DNA from: JBOGGN01 sp050744165
GTDB lineage: Bacteria; Actinomycetota; Acidimicrobiia; Acidimicrobiales; Palsa-688
Length of the DNA: 23,292 bases
Reading direction: 5' to 3'
Assembly: GCA_050744165.1 (NCBI GenBank)
Contig: JBOGGN010000469.1
Span: forward strand, 1-23,292
Shown: piece by piece, positions 14,700 through 21,696 of the stretch
Position numbering within the stretch: the first letter of the stretch is position 1
How the letters are laid out: every line of letters starts with the position of its first letter
Made by a program: the position numbers and the translations under genes
The notes under the pieces: generated by a model
Databases searched by the model: none
The model's input: the letters and a program-made list of their open reading frames with translations, nothing else
Told to the model about the DNA's origin: nothing

Positions 14700-15979
14700 C
14701 CGACTCGACCGTCAAGGAGGCCGCCGCGGCGGCGCTCGAAGCTGGGCGCCGCCGCTCCCTCGACCTGCTGGCGCCGCTCGATGATGCCGCGTTGACGACC
14801 CAGCACTCGCCGATCATGTCGCCGCTGGTGTGGGACTTGGCCCACATCGGAAACTACGAGGACCTGTGGCTGGTGCGGGCCGCGGGCCATCAACCCGGTG
14901 TCGCCCCCGAGCTCGACGACATATACGACGCCTTCCGCCACGCTCGGGCCGACCGGCCCAGTCTGGCCTTGCTCGGCCCGGCCGAAGCCGGCCGTTACCT
15001 CGCCGAGGTCCGCAGCCGGGCCCTCGACGTCCTGGAGGGCCTCGAGCTGGACCCCGCGGTGCCCCTCGTGGCCAACGCCTTCGTGGTCGGCCTCGTCGTC
15101 CAGCACGAGCACCAGCACGACGAGACCATGCTGGCCACCCTGCAGCTGATGCGGGGCGACGGTTACCGGCCTGAGGCGCCCCTTCCCCCACCGGGCGAGC
15201 GGCGCTCACTCCCCGAGGAGGTTCTGGTCCCCGGGGGCGCCTTCGAGATGGGCACCGACGACGAGCCCTGGGCCTACGACAACGAGCGCCCCGGCCACGA
15301 GGTCGACCTCCCAGCGTTCTGGATCGACCGCTGGCCGGTGACCAACGAGGCGTTCGCGGCCTTCATCGAGGACGGCGGCTACCAGCGCCCGCTCTTCTGG
15401 AGCGAGGAGGGCTGGGACCACCGGTCGGCGGCCGGCGTCCAGGCACCCCAGTACTGGTGGCGCCAACGCGGCACCTGGTACCGCGTCCGCTTCGGCTGGG
15501 TCGAGGAGCTGCCACCGCAGGAGCCAGTCCAGCATGTCTCCTGGTACGAGGCCGACGCCTATGCCCGGTGGGCCGGCAAGCGCCTGCCTACAGAACCAGA
15601 GTGGGAAAAGGCGGCCCGGTGGCGGCCCGAGGGGGCCGATCCCGGCCCGCTCCACCCGGGTCCCGACGCCAACCTGGGCGGCCGCCACTTCCGCCCCGCC
15701 GAGGTCGGCGCCTATCCCGGGAGCTCGGCGCCATGTGGCGCCGAGCAGATGTTCGGCGACGTGTGGGAGTGGACGTCGTCGGATTTCCTGCCGTACCCAG
15801 GGTTCGCCAGCTTCCCGTATCGGGAGTACTCCGAGGTCTTCTTCGGGCCGAAGTACAAGGTGCTGCGGGGTGGGTCATGGGCTACCGATCCCGCGGCCGT
15901 GCGGGCAACGTTCCGCAACTGGGACCTCCCGATCCGCCGTCAGATCTTCGCTGGCCTGCGCTGCGCCCGGGACGCCTGA
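14696..15979 (+). CDS. egtB: Hercynine oxygenase (sulfoxide synthase) EgtB
   Basis: EgtB is a non-haem iron enzyme that uses O2 to couple gamma-glutamylcysteine to the imidazole C2 of hercynine, giving the sulfoxide. The 427-aa protein has an N-terminal DinB-like helical domain and a C-terminal formylglycine-generating-enzyme (FGE-sulfatase) fold. The iron ligands are H50 (LAHIGNYED) and H137/H141 in VVQHEHQHDETM, matching the H51/H134/H138 triad of mycobacterial EgtB. The FGE part shows VPGGAFEMGT, MFGDVWEWTSS and VLRGGSW. D410 in RNWDLP is in the place of the conserved active-site Asp. I chose the ATG at 14696, which overlaps the egtA stop. A frame upstream of it exists but lies inside egtA. 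Confidence 0.95.
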   Translation: MTDSTVKEAAAAALEAGRRRSLDLLAPLDDAALTTQHSPIMSPLVWDLAHIGNYEDLWLVRAAGHQPGVAPELDDIYDAFRHARADRPSLALLGPAEAGRYLAEVRSRALDVLEGLELDPAVPLVANAFVVGLVVQHEHQHDETMLATLQLMRGDGYRPEAPLPPPGERRSLPEEVLVPGGAFEMGTDDEPWAYDNERPGHEVDLPAFWIDRWPVTNEAFAAFIEDGGYQRPLFWSEEGWDHRSAAGVQAPQYWWRQRGTWYRVRFGWVEELPPQEPVQHVSWYEADAYARWAGKRLPTEPEWEKAARWRPEGADPGPLHPGPDANLGGRHFRPAEVGAYPGSSAPCGAEQMFGDVWEWTSSDFLPYPGFASFPYREYSEVFFGPKYKVLRGGSWATDPAAVRATFRNWDLPIRRQIFAGLRCARDA

Positions 15980-15989
15980 ACCTTCGCCT

Positions 15990-16853
15990 ATGTGCCGCCA
16001 CCTCGCCTACCTCGGGCCGCCGGTGACGCTGGCGTCGCTGCTGTACGACCCGCCCCACTCGCTGGTCCACCAGAGCTGGGCGCCTCGCCAGCAGCGCCAC
16101 GGCACCATCAACGCCGACGGCTTCGGGGTCGGCTGGTACGCGCCAGACCTGCAGGCCGAGCCGGCTCGCTATCGGCGGGCCGGGGCCATGTGGGCCGACC
16201 GATCCCTGGCGTCACTGGCCCGGGTCGTGACCTCAGGAGCGGTGGTGGCCGCGGTGCGCTCGGCCACCCCACCGACGCCGACCGAGGAGAGCGGCGCCGC
16301 TCCCTTCGCGTCCGAGCGGTGGCTGTTCTCGCTGAATGGCGTGATATCCGGCGACCTCGTGACCTGGCGACGCCTGGTGTCAAACCGGCGCCAGGCGGGG
16401 ATCGAGGGGGCCAGCGACGCCGAGGTCCTCTTCGCCCTCCTGCTCGATCGCCTCGACCGGGGCCTAGCCCCCGCCGACGCACTGGCCGACCTGCTGGCGA
16501 CGGTGCCCGGCCGGCTCAACGTGTTGTTGGTCGACGGCACCTCGCTGTGGGCCACCGTCTGGGGGGACACGCTCTGGTGGCGCTCCGTGGGCGCCGGCGG
16601 GGCGGACCGTACCTCGACCACACCGGCCGTGGGCGCCAGCGGGGCGGACCGCAGCTCGGAGACGCGAGTCGGTGGCGCTGGGGTGATCGTGGCCTCGGAG
16701 CCGCTGGATGACGATCCATTGTGGACGGCGGTGCCGCCGCAGTCGTTGCTGGAAGCCACGAGTGTCGGAGGCGCTCCGTCGGTGCGGGTGCGGTCTCTGG
16801 GGGCGCCTTTTCCCACCTCGTACAAGGAAGAAGGAGGAGTACCCGTCGCATGA
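15990..16853 (+). CDS. egtC: Gamma-glutamyl-hercynylcysteine sulfoxide hydrolase EgtC
   Basis: EgtC removes the glutamate from the EgtB product, leaving hercynylcysteine sulfoxide. It is an N-terminal-nucleophile amidohydrolase of the class II glutamine amidotransferase type. The protein (287 aa) starts MCRHLAYLG; Cys2 becomes the nucleophile once Met1 is removed. Supporting motifs are NADGFGVGWY, VRSATPPTPTEESGAAPF and RWLFSLNGVI. Near residues 200-225 there is an insertion made by a 14-residue duplication (two VGAxGADR units, DNA 16586-16609 and 16628-16651). It lies 10 nt after egtB, and its TGA overlaps the egtD ATG. Clear assignment from motifs and context. Confidence 0.93.
   Translation: MCRHLAYLGPPVTLASLLYDPPHSLVHQSWAPRQQRHGTINADGFGVGWYAPDLQAEPARYRRAGAMWADRSLASLARVVTSGAVVAAVRSATPPTPTEESGAAPFASERWLFSLNGVISGDLVTWRRLVSNRRQAGIEGASDAEVLFALLLDRLDRGLAPADALADLLATVPGRLNVLLVDGTSLWATVWGDTLWWRSVGAGGADRTSTTPAVGASGADRSSETRVGGAGVIVASEPLDDDPLWTAVPPQSLLEATSVGGAPSVRVRSLGAPFPTSYKEEGGVPVA
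16586..16651 (+). repeat. 42-bp period duplication inside egtC
   Basis: A 24-bp unit, GTGGGCGCCRGCGGGGCGGA plus flanks, occurs at 16586-16609 and again at 16628-16651 with one mismatch. The 42-bp period keeps the frame and repeats 14 residues. It appears to be a tandem duplication in a surface loop of EgtC. Confidence 0.7.
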
Positions 16854-17842
16854 CCCCGACGATCGATGTGCTGCTGGCCCCTGACCACCTGACCGCGGCC
16901 CTCCGCGCCGACGTCCTGGCGGGGTTGTCGGCGCCGGCCGGTGAGCGGAGCCTGCCCCCGAAGTGGTTCTACGACGACCGTGGTTCGCAGCTGTTCGACG
17001 AGATCACACGGTTGATGGAGTACTACCCGACCCGGTGCGAGCGGGCCATCCTGCGGGAGCGGGCGGACGAGGTCATGGCCGGCGGCGACCACCCGGTGAG
17101 GACGCTCATCGAGCTGGGGTCGGGGACCTCGGACAAGACCCGGCTCTTGCTCGACGCCGGGACCGGACACGGGGGGCTGGCGGAGTTTGTGCCCTTCGAT
17201 GTGAGCGAGGAGACGCTGCGGGTGGCAGCCGAGGAACTGGCGGCCCGCTACCCGGCGCTGTCGGTGCACGCCGTCGTCGGGGACTTCGAGCGCCACCTCG
17301 GGGTGCTGAAGGAGGTAGGCCAACCGGGTGAGCGTCTGGTGGCGTTCCTCGGGGGCACGATCGGCAACCTCGACCCGTCGGGGCGGGCCACCTTTCTGAG
17401 CGAGCTGTCCCAGACGCTGGCGCCCGGCGACCGCCTCCTGCTCGGCACCGACCTGGTCAAGGACCCGATTCGGCTGGTGCTGGCGTACGACGACCCGGCG
17501 GGCGTGACCGCCGAGTTCAACCGCAACGTCCTCGCGGTGATCAACCGCCAGCTGGGCGCCGACTTCGATCTCGGCGCCTTCGAGCACGTGGCGTGCTGGG
17601 ACGGCGACCAGGAGTGGATCGAGATGCGGCTGCGCTCGCAGCGATCCCAGACGGTGAGGGTGCCCGCCGTCGACCTGGTGGTCGAGCTGGCGGCGGGCGA
17701 GGAGATCCGCACCGAGATCAGCGCCAAGTTCCGTCCCGCACGGGTCGCGGAGGAGCTGCTGGCGGCGGGCTTTGAACTCGAGCGCTGGTGGACCGATCCC
17801 GATGGGGACTTCGGTTTGTCCCTCAGCCAGGTGGTTGGGTGA
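16850..17842 (+). CDS. egtD: L-histidine N-alpha-methyltransferase EgtD
   Basis: EgtD trimethylates histidine with three SAM to give hercynine, the first committed step of ergothioneine synthesis. The 330-aa sequence aligns by motif with mycobacterial EgtD: EYYPTR (57-62), the SAM loop ELGSGTSDKT with G90 and K96, D117, D145-F146, GGTIGNLDP with N173, Y213, and E289-x-S291 in TEISAKF. These correspond to Mtb G86, K92, D113, D141/F142, N166, Y206, E282 and S284. The ATG overlaps the egtC stop, and an AAGGAGGAG ribosome site lies 10-12 nt upstream inside egtC. It is the last gene of the operon; no EgtE C-S lyase follows. A hairpin with T-run at 17861 ends the unit. Confidence 0.95.
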   Translation: MTPTIDVLLAPDHLTAALRADVLAGLSAPAGERSLPPKWFYDDRGSQLFDEITRLMEYYPTRCERAILRERADEVMAGGDHPVRTLIELGSGTSDKTRLLLDAGTGHGGLAEFVPFDVSEETLRVAAEELAARYPALSVHAVVGDFERHLGVLKEVGQPGERLVAFLGGTIGNLDPSGRATFLSELSQTLAPGDRLLLGTDLVKDPIRLVLAYDDPAGVTAEFNRNVLAVINRQLGADFDLGAFEHVACWDGDQEWIEMRLRSQRSQTVRVPAVDLVVELAAGEEIRTEISAKFRPARVAEELLAAGFELERWWTDPDGDFGLSLSQVVG

Positions 17843-17860
17843 CTTGTCCCATACGGCCCC

Positions 17861-17881
17861 TGTCCAAGGGTGGACATTTTT
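17861..17881 (+). terminator. Rho-independent terminator after egtD
   Basis: TGTCCA-AGGG-TGGACA (17861-17876) forms a 6-bp stem with a 4-nt loop, followed directly by TTTTT (17877-17881). It begins 19 nt after the egtD stop and closes the ergothioneine operon. Confidence 0.65.
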
Positions 17882-17985
17882 CGTGGATTTGAGGGCCTTC
17901 ACAGCCGGTCCCATGCGACCTCATAGCCCGCTCAGGGTTGACGGAGCTTGCGCGCGGGGAAGATTCCGAGCAGGATCTACGCACT

Positions 17986-18005
17986 CGCACGGTATGGGCC
18001 GTGCG
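17986..18005 (+). promoter_or_regulatory. Hairpin in the leader of the LAxTG protein gene
   Basis: CGCACGG / CCGTGCG form a 7-bp stem with a 6-nt loop (TATGGG), 43 nt upstream of the GTG start at 18048. No T-run follows, so it looks like a 5'-leader structure rather than a terminator. No known riboswitch class was recognised, and no good promoter was found between 17882 and 18047. Confidence 0.25.
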
Positions 18006-18047
18006 CGTGGACATTTGAGCCGAGTTCAGGAAGGACTGGGGGATTAC

Positions 18048-18371
18048 GTGCGAACGATCGGACGGATGGCAACGAGGGTCGGACTTTGCCTTGGGTTTGT
18101 TGTCTGCCTCGGCGTGCTCGGCGTTTCGAGCCTTGGGGCCTTCACCGCGAGTGGCCAGACCTGTAGCGGCAGCGGCGGCAGCGGCAGTGGCACCGGCTGC
18201 ACGACGACCACGACCGTCGCGGTAGCGACGACGGCGGTTGGCTCGGCCACCACGACCTCGGGCCAGCTGGCCTTGACCGGTGAGCAGGTGGCAGTCCCGC
18301 TGGCCGCCGCCGCGGGCCTCTTCGTGATCGTGCTAGCGGCCCGCCAGTTGCGCCGCCGCGCCAACAACTAA
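18048..18371 (+). CDS. Small LAxTG (sortase E-type) wall-anchored surface protein
   Basis: This 107-aa secreted protein carries a complete sorting architecture. A signal peptide spans about 1-36, with basic residues then a Leu/Val/Gly core. The mature part, about 40 residues, is Ser/Gly/Thr-rich with two cysteines (C39, C51). The C-terminal sorting signal is L74-A-L-T-G78, a hydrophobic stretch (about 80-98) and the basic tail RQLRRRANN. LAxTG is the motif recognised by class E sortases of high-GC Gram-positives. The start is GTG, preceded by AGGAAGGA and GGGG-rich sequence; the open frame extends upstream but without signal-peptide-compatible starts. It could be a pilin- or chaplin-like structural protein, but no repeat or domain confirms this. 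No sortase gene is in the window. Confidence 0.7.
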   Translation: MRTIGRMATRVGLCLGFVVCLGVLGVSSLGAFTASGQTCSGSGGSGSGTGCTTTTTVAVATTAVGSATTTSGQLALTGEQVAVPLAAAAGLFVIVLAARQLRRRANN

Positions 18372-18397
18372 TCGGTTTTTCCGGCTTTTTCGCCCTT

Positions 18398-18434
18398 CTG
18401 AAGGTGACGTCGTTGGTGGCGGCGTCACCTTCAG
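18398..18434 (+). terminator. Strong hairpin after the LAxTG gene
   Basis: CTGAAGGTGACG (18398-18409) and CGTCACCTTCAG (18423-18434) form a perfect 12-bp stem with a 13-nt loop. It begins 27 nt after the stop codon. No T-run follows on either strand, although two TTTTT runs precede it on the plus strand. A T-less terminator is common in high-GC actinobacteria. Confidence 0.55.
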
Positions 18435-18459
18435 GCGCGTTCGGGCGCTGATTGCGGCC

Positions 18460-18492
18460 CGACCTGACCCCACTGGGCGCAGGTCGTAGTCT
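18460..18492 (+). promoter_or_regulatory. Probable promoter of the DUF4012 gene with inverted repeat
   Basis: CTGACC (18464-18469) and TAGTCT (18487-18492), separated by 17 bp, resemble -35 and -10. An inverted repeat CGACCTG (18460-18466) / CAGGTCG (18480-18486) overlaps the -35 and runs up to the -10, a position suited to an operator. Transcription would start near 18499, about 30 nt before the TTG start. Confidence 0.4.
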
Positions 18493-18531
18493 CCCCCTCC
18501 GGCCGCATCCCCGATCTCCGAGAAGGACCCG

Positions 18532-20307
18532 TTGGACCTGCCTGGTCGCCTGAGCGCCGCGCGAGAGCGGCGAGCGTTCTCACCCCCGACCCGCCCTCCG
18601 TGGTGGGGGGTGGCGGCGGCGGCGTTTGTGATCCTGGTGTTCGCCGCCGTGGTGTTCCTGCTGCGCGATGTCGCCCAGATCAAGCGTGACGACAACGCCG
18701 GCCAGGATGCCCTGAGCCACCTGCAGCTGACCCAGCTGAGCTCCCGGCAGTCGATCCAGACCACCCTGGGCAAGGCCGACCGGGAGCTGCGGGCGGGCTC
18801 CGACGTGGCCCACCACAGCATCTGGTTGACGCTGGTGGAGCCGTTGCCCACCGTCGGGCCCGAGGTCCGGTCGGCCCGGCTGCTCACTGGGTCGGCGGCC
18901 CGGGTCGGTGACCTGGCCTACCAGGCGGCCATCCAGGCGCGGGCCCAGCTGGACGCCCCCCGAGCCGGCCCCGCGTCGCGCCTGCACCTGATCGATGAGC
19001 TCCGCCGGGACATGTCGACGTTGGACCAACAGCTCGGGCAGGTGCCCACGACCACCGACGGACACCTGGGGACGACGCTGTCCAAGGCCAAGACCAAGCT
19101 GATCGCCAAGCTGGCCCAGGCCCGCACCGGTCTTCGCAATGGGCTTGACCTGACGGCAACCCTCCGGACGCTGTTGGCGGGACCGAAAACGTACCTGCTG
19201 CTGGCGGGCAACAACGCCGAGATGCGCTCCGGCGGGATTACCACCGCCGCCGGCCTGATCCACTTCCAGGATGGGGCCATCACGACCAGCCCCTTCGTCT
19301 CCTCCTTCGACCTCTTCCTTCCGACCGACAAAGCGGTGCCCCCGCCGCCAGATGTTGAGCAGCTGTACGGCTGGATGTTCCCGGGCCAGGAGTGGCGCAC
19401 GACCGATACCTCGCCGAACTGGCCCGAGGTGGCCCAGCTGTACAGCCAGATGTCAGCCCAGTCCCCCTTCGGCAAGGTGGACGGGGTCATGTTCGTGGAT
19501 GTGGTGACCCTGCGCAGCGTGCTGTCGGTGGTCGGTCCGGTCAAAACGGACGGCTTCACCTACAACGCCAGCAACGTCCTGCCTCAGATCCTGTACACGA
19601 ACTATTTGCTGTACCCCACGGCCGAGTCGTCCAACACCCGCCGTGACGTGCAGAGCGACGTCGCCCGGGCGGCGTTCGATGCCTTGCAGAGCCGCGGCTA
19701 CTCGTTGCCGGCGCTGGCCCAGCAGCTGCAATCGGCCGCCAAGGGCCGCCACCTCCTGGCATGGTCGCCCAATTCGGACGAAGAACATATGTGGACCATG
19801 CTGGGCGCGGGCGGCCAGCTGGGAGCCGACGATTTGATGGTCAGCGTGCAGAACGTCAGCGCCAGCAAGCTCGATTTCTTCATCAAGCCCATCGTCACCA
19901 TCGGTGTCCAGCAGTTCTCCGATCATCAGGCCGTTGACATGTACGTGACCATGGCCAACCCCCGCCGGTCGGTGACCAGCGCCTACATCGAAGGCGGGAC
20001 CAACTGCTGCGTGCTGCCAGGCGATCAGCGGGTCTACCTGCTGTTTTACCTCCCGGCGTCGGCCTACAACCAGACCAGCTACCTGCCCCACTTCAGCACG
20101 TTGGGCCACGATGGGCCGATGCAGGTGGCGGGCATGATCTACATCGTCCCCTACGGGCAGACCACGACGGTGCACATTTCGTTCTACCTACCACCCAGCC
20201 AAACGGCGGTGACGGTCCTTCCCTCGTCCCGCTTGACGCCCGATATCTACAGCGTCAACGGCCGTATCACCGTGGCGGACACAGTGCCGGTCAAACTACC
20301 GATGTAA
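18532..20307 (+). CDS. DUF4012 domain membrane-anchored protein
   Basis: This 591-aa protein has a basic N-terminus, one transmembrane segment at about 26-44 and a large extracytoplasmic part. A helical, Gln/Leu-rich region (about 50-210) is followed by the DUF4012 domain. Its hallmarks are YLLLAGNNAEMRSGGITTAAGLI, then SPNWPEVAQLYSQM and VDGVMFVDVVTLRSVLSVVGPV. Members of this family are found in actinobacteria and other phyla beside cell-surface polysaccharide genes, but their biochemical role is not established. The start is TTG with AGAAGGA 5 nt upstream (18520-18526). The gene sits between the LAxTG protein and an NlpC/P60 hydrolase, which supports a cell-envelope role. Confidence 0.85.
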   Translation: MDLPGRLSAARERRAFSPPTRPPWWGVAAAAFVILVFAAVVFLLRDVAQIKRDDNAGQDALSHLQLTQLSSRQSIQTTLGKADRELRAGSDVAHHSIWLTLVEPLPTVGPEVRSARLLTGSAARVGDLAYQAAIQARAQLDAPRAGPASRLHLIDELRRDMSTLDQQLGQVPTTTDGHLGTTLSKAKTKLIAKLAQARTGLRNGLDLTATLRTLLAGPKTYLLLAGNNAEMRSGGITTAAGLIHFQDGAITTSPFVSSFDLFLPTDKAVPPPPDVEQLYGWMFPGQEWRTTDTSPNWPEVAQLYSQMSAQSPFGKVDGVMFVDVVTLRSVLSVVGPVKTDGFTYNASNVLPQILYTNYLLYPTAESSNTRRDVQSDVARAAFDALQSRGYSLPALAQQLQSAAKGRHLLAWSPNSDEEHMWTMLGAGGQLGADDLMVSVQNVSASKLDFFIKPIVTIGVQQFSDHQAVDMYVTMANPRRSVTSAYIEGGTNCCVLPGDQRVYLLFYLPASAYNQTSYLPHFSTLGHDGPMQVAGMIYIVPYGQTTTVHISFYLPPSQTAVTVLPSSRLTPDIYSVNGRITVADTVPVKLPM

Positions 20308-20313
20308 CCCCGC

Positions 20314-20360
20314 GGGCGGAATTCGAGTCGGCACATACTTGACTCGGCAATATCCCGCCC
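20314..20360 (+). terminator. Nested inverted repeats between the DUF4012 and NlpC/P60 genes
   Basis: GGGCGG (20314-20319) can pair with CCGCCC (20355-20360). Inside this, CGAGTC (20324-20329) pairs with GACTCG (20341-20346). The structure starts 7 nt after the DUF4012 stop and could end that transcript. It overlaps the -35 of the next promoter, so an operator role is also possible. Confidence 0.35.
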
Positions 20361-20368
20361 CATAGGCT
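20339..20368 (+). promoter_or_regulatory. Promoter of the NlpC/P60 gene
   Basis: TTGACT (20339-20344), an 18-bp spacer and TAGGCT (20363-20368) form a good sigma-70-type promoter. The predicted start lies within a few bases of the GTG at 20380, implying a very short or leaderless mRNA. No Shine-Dalgarno is visible. Confidence 0.5.
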
Positions 20369-20379
20369 CCTCGCCCATT

Positions 20380-21513
20380 GTGAACACGTGCACGGGGATT
20401 TTCCGTCGGCACGCGTGGCGACTGGCCGCCGTCGTTGTGGCTGCCGGTCTTCTCGCCAGCACTGCCCTGCCAACCGCGTCGGCTGATCCCATCAGCAACG
20501 ACCGGGCTAAGGCACAGGCGCTGGCCGATCAGATTCAGGCGTTGGGGTTGAAGGAAGCGGCCTTGGGCGAGCAATACGACAAGGCCGTGCTCGCCGAGCA
20601 GACGACCGCCAGCCAGCTCGGCCAGCAGCAGGCCGCTGTCAACGCGGCCAACGCCAGCGCCGCCAAAGCCCGCTCGGCCATTCAGGCCGACGCCGTCAAC
20701 GCGTACGTGAACGGCGGCTCGCTGACCTCGCTGGCAGGCCAGAATCAACCGAGCGACATGGGTCAGGCCGACGGCGGGCTCCTGGCCAACGAGTATCTGA
20801 ACACGCTGGCGTCCACCCAGACCGACAACCTCGACGCCTTCCACAGCGCCTCGCTGAACGCCCGCATCGCCACCAACCAGCTCCAGACGCTGCAGAAGCA
20901 GCAGCAAGCGGCGGTGGCATCCACCAACGAAGCCCGCAACGCGGCGTCGGCTTCGCAGGCCCAGTTGCAGGCGACCCTGAGCCAGGTGAAGGGCGATCTG
21001 GCCAACTTGGTGGCCCAGGCCCAGGCGGCTCAGGCAGCCGTCGCAGCCCAGGCGGCCGCGGCCCGGCTGGCCGCCGACGTCAGCGCCGCTCTTCCCGGTC
21101 AAGCCAGTCAAGCCGGTCAATCAAGTCAGGCAAGTCAGGCAAGTCAAGCAAGCAAGCCCGTCCCCGTCGGTGCCGGCGCCAGCGAGGCCGTGGCGGCCGC
21201 CCTGAGCCGCATCGGCGACCCCTACGTCTGGGGCGCTGCGGGACCGAACGAGTTCGACTGCTCGGGTCTGGTGATGTGGGCGTGGGCCCAAGCCGGCGTC
21301 AGCCTCCCCCATTTCAGCGGGGCCCAGTACGCCTCTGCCCAGCACATCCCGATGTCGGAGTTGGCACCGGGGGACCTGGTGTTTTTTGGCGATCCGGGGG
21401 AACACGTGGCTATGTACATCGGGGGAGGCATGATCGTCGAGGCGCCGCATACGGGCGCCGACGTGCAACGGGTGCCGCTGTATGGGGAGTTCGTCCTCGC
21501 TGCTCGGGTCTGA
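20380..21513 (+). CDS. Secreted NlpC/P60 peptidoglycan endopeptidase
   Basis: This 377-aa protein is a cell-wall hydrolase like RipA/RipC-type enzymes, which cut peptide stems of peptidoglycan during growth or division. A signal peptide (about 1-35, ending ASA) is followed by a long Ala/Gln-rich coiled coil (about 40-235). A Ser/Gln/Ala repeat linker (about 240-260) leads to the C-terminal NlpC/P60 domain. The catalytic Cys294 is in EFDCSGLVMWAW, His342 in EHVAMYIG, and the third polar residue is probably His357 in EAPHTG. GDLVFF is also typical. The coiled coil commonly restrains the catalytic domain or recruits a partner such as FtsEX; that is family knowledge, not visible here. The GTG start follows from the signal peptide. 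Confidence 0.93.
   Translation: MNTCTGIFRRHAWRLAAVVVAAGLLASTALPTASADPISNDRAKAQALADQIQALGLKEAALGEQYDKAVLAEQTTASQLGQQQAAVNAANASAAKARSAIQADAVNAYVNGGSLTSLAGQNQPSDMGQADGGLLANEYLNTLASTQTDNLDAFHSASLNARIATNQLQTLQKQQQAAVASTNEARNAASASQAQLQATLSQVKGDLANLVAQAQAAQAAVAAQAAAARLAADVSAALPGQASQAGQSSQASQASQASKPVPVGAGASEAVAAALSRIGDPYVWGAAGPNEFDCSGLVMWAWAQAGVSLPHFSGAQYASAQHIPMSELAPGDLVFFGDPGEHVAMYIGGGMIVEAPHTGADVQRVPLYGEFVLAARV
21096..21157 (+). repeat. Short tandem repeats encoding the NlpC/P60 linker
   Basis: Units of the type (A)AGTCAGGC / GGTCAAGCC repeat about six times with a 9-10 bp period, encoding a QAS/QAG linker before the catalytic domain. Such slippage-prone DNA can vary in copy number between strains. 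Confidence 0.6.
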
Positions 21514-21537
21514 CCTCAGGCTCGGGCTCGCCGGTGG

Positions 21538-21595
21538 GGCCCTGACGCTCGCTGGTCGGGCCGGCCCGGGTTGGGCGAGGCTCGTCAGCGGGGCC
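21538..21595. terminator. Large inverted repeat between convergent genes
   Basis: GGCC-CTGACG (21538-21547) pairs with CGTCAG-cgg-GGCC (21583-21595). Inside lie CTCG / CGAG and a 12-bp palindrome CGGGCCGGCCCG (21558-21569). The 183-bp region 21514-21696 separates the NlpC/P60 stop from the convergent protease stop and otherwise shows no gene. A bidirectional terminator is likely, though there is no T-run. Confidence 0.4.
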
Positions 21596-21696
21596 GTGAA
21601 GAGACTTGGGTAAATCTGTTGCTCTTGGTGCCAGTTACGACGGAAATCCGCGGCGAGCGGTGCCAGGTGTCACAAATTGACCGAGGACTGTGTCGG

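Noticed and set aside
17882..18047. c-di-AMP or other known riboswitch upstream of the surface protein gene
   Set aside because: There is a hairpin, but I could not match it to the conserved core of any class I know.
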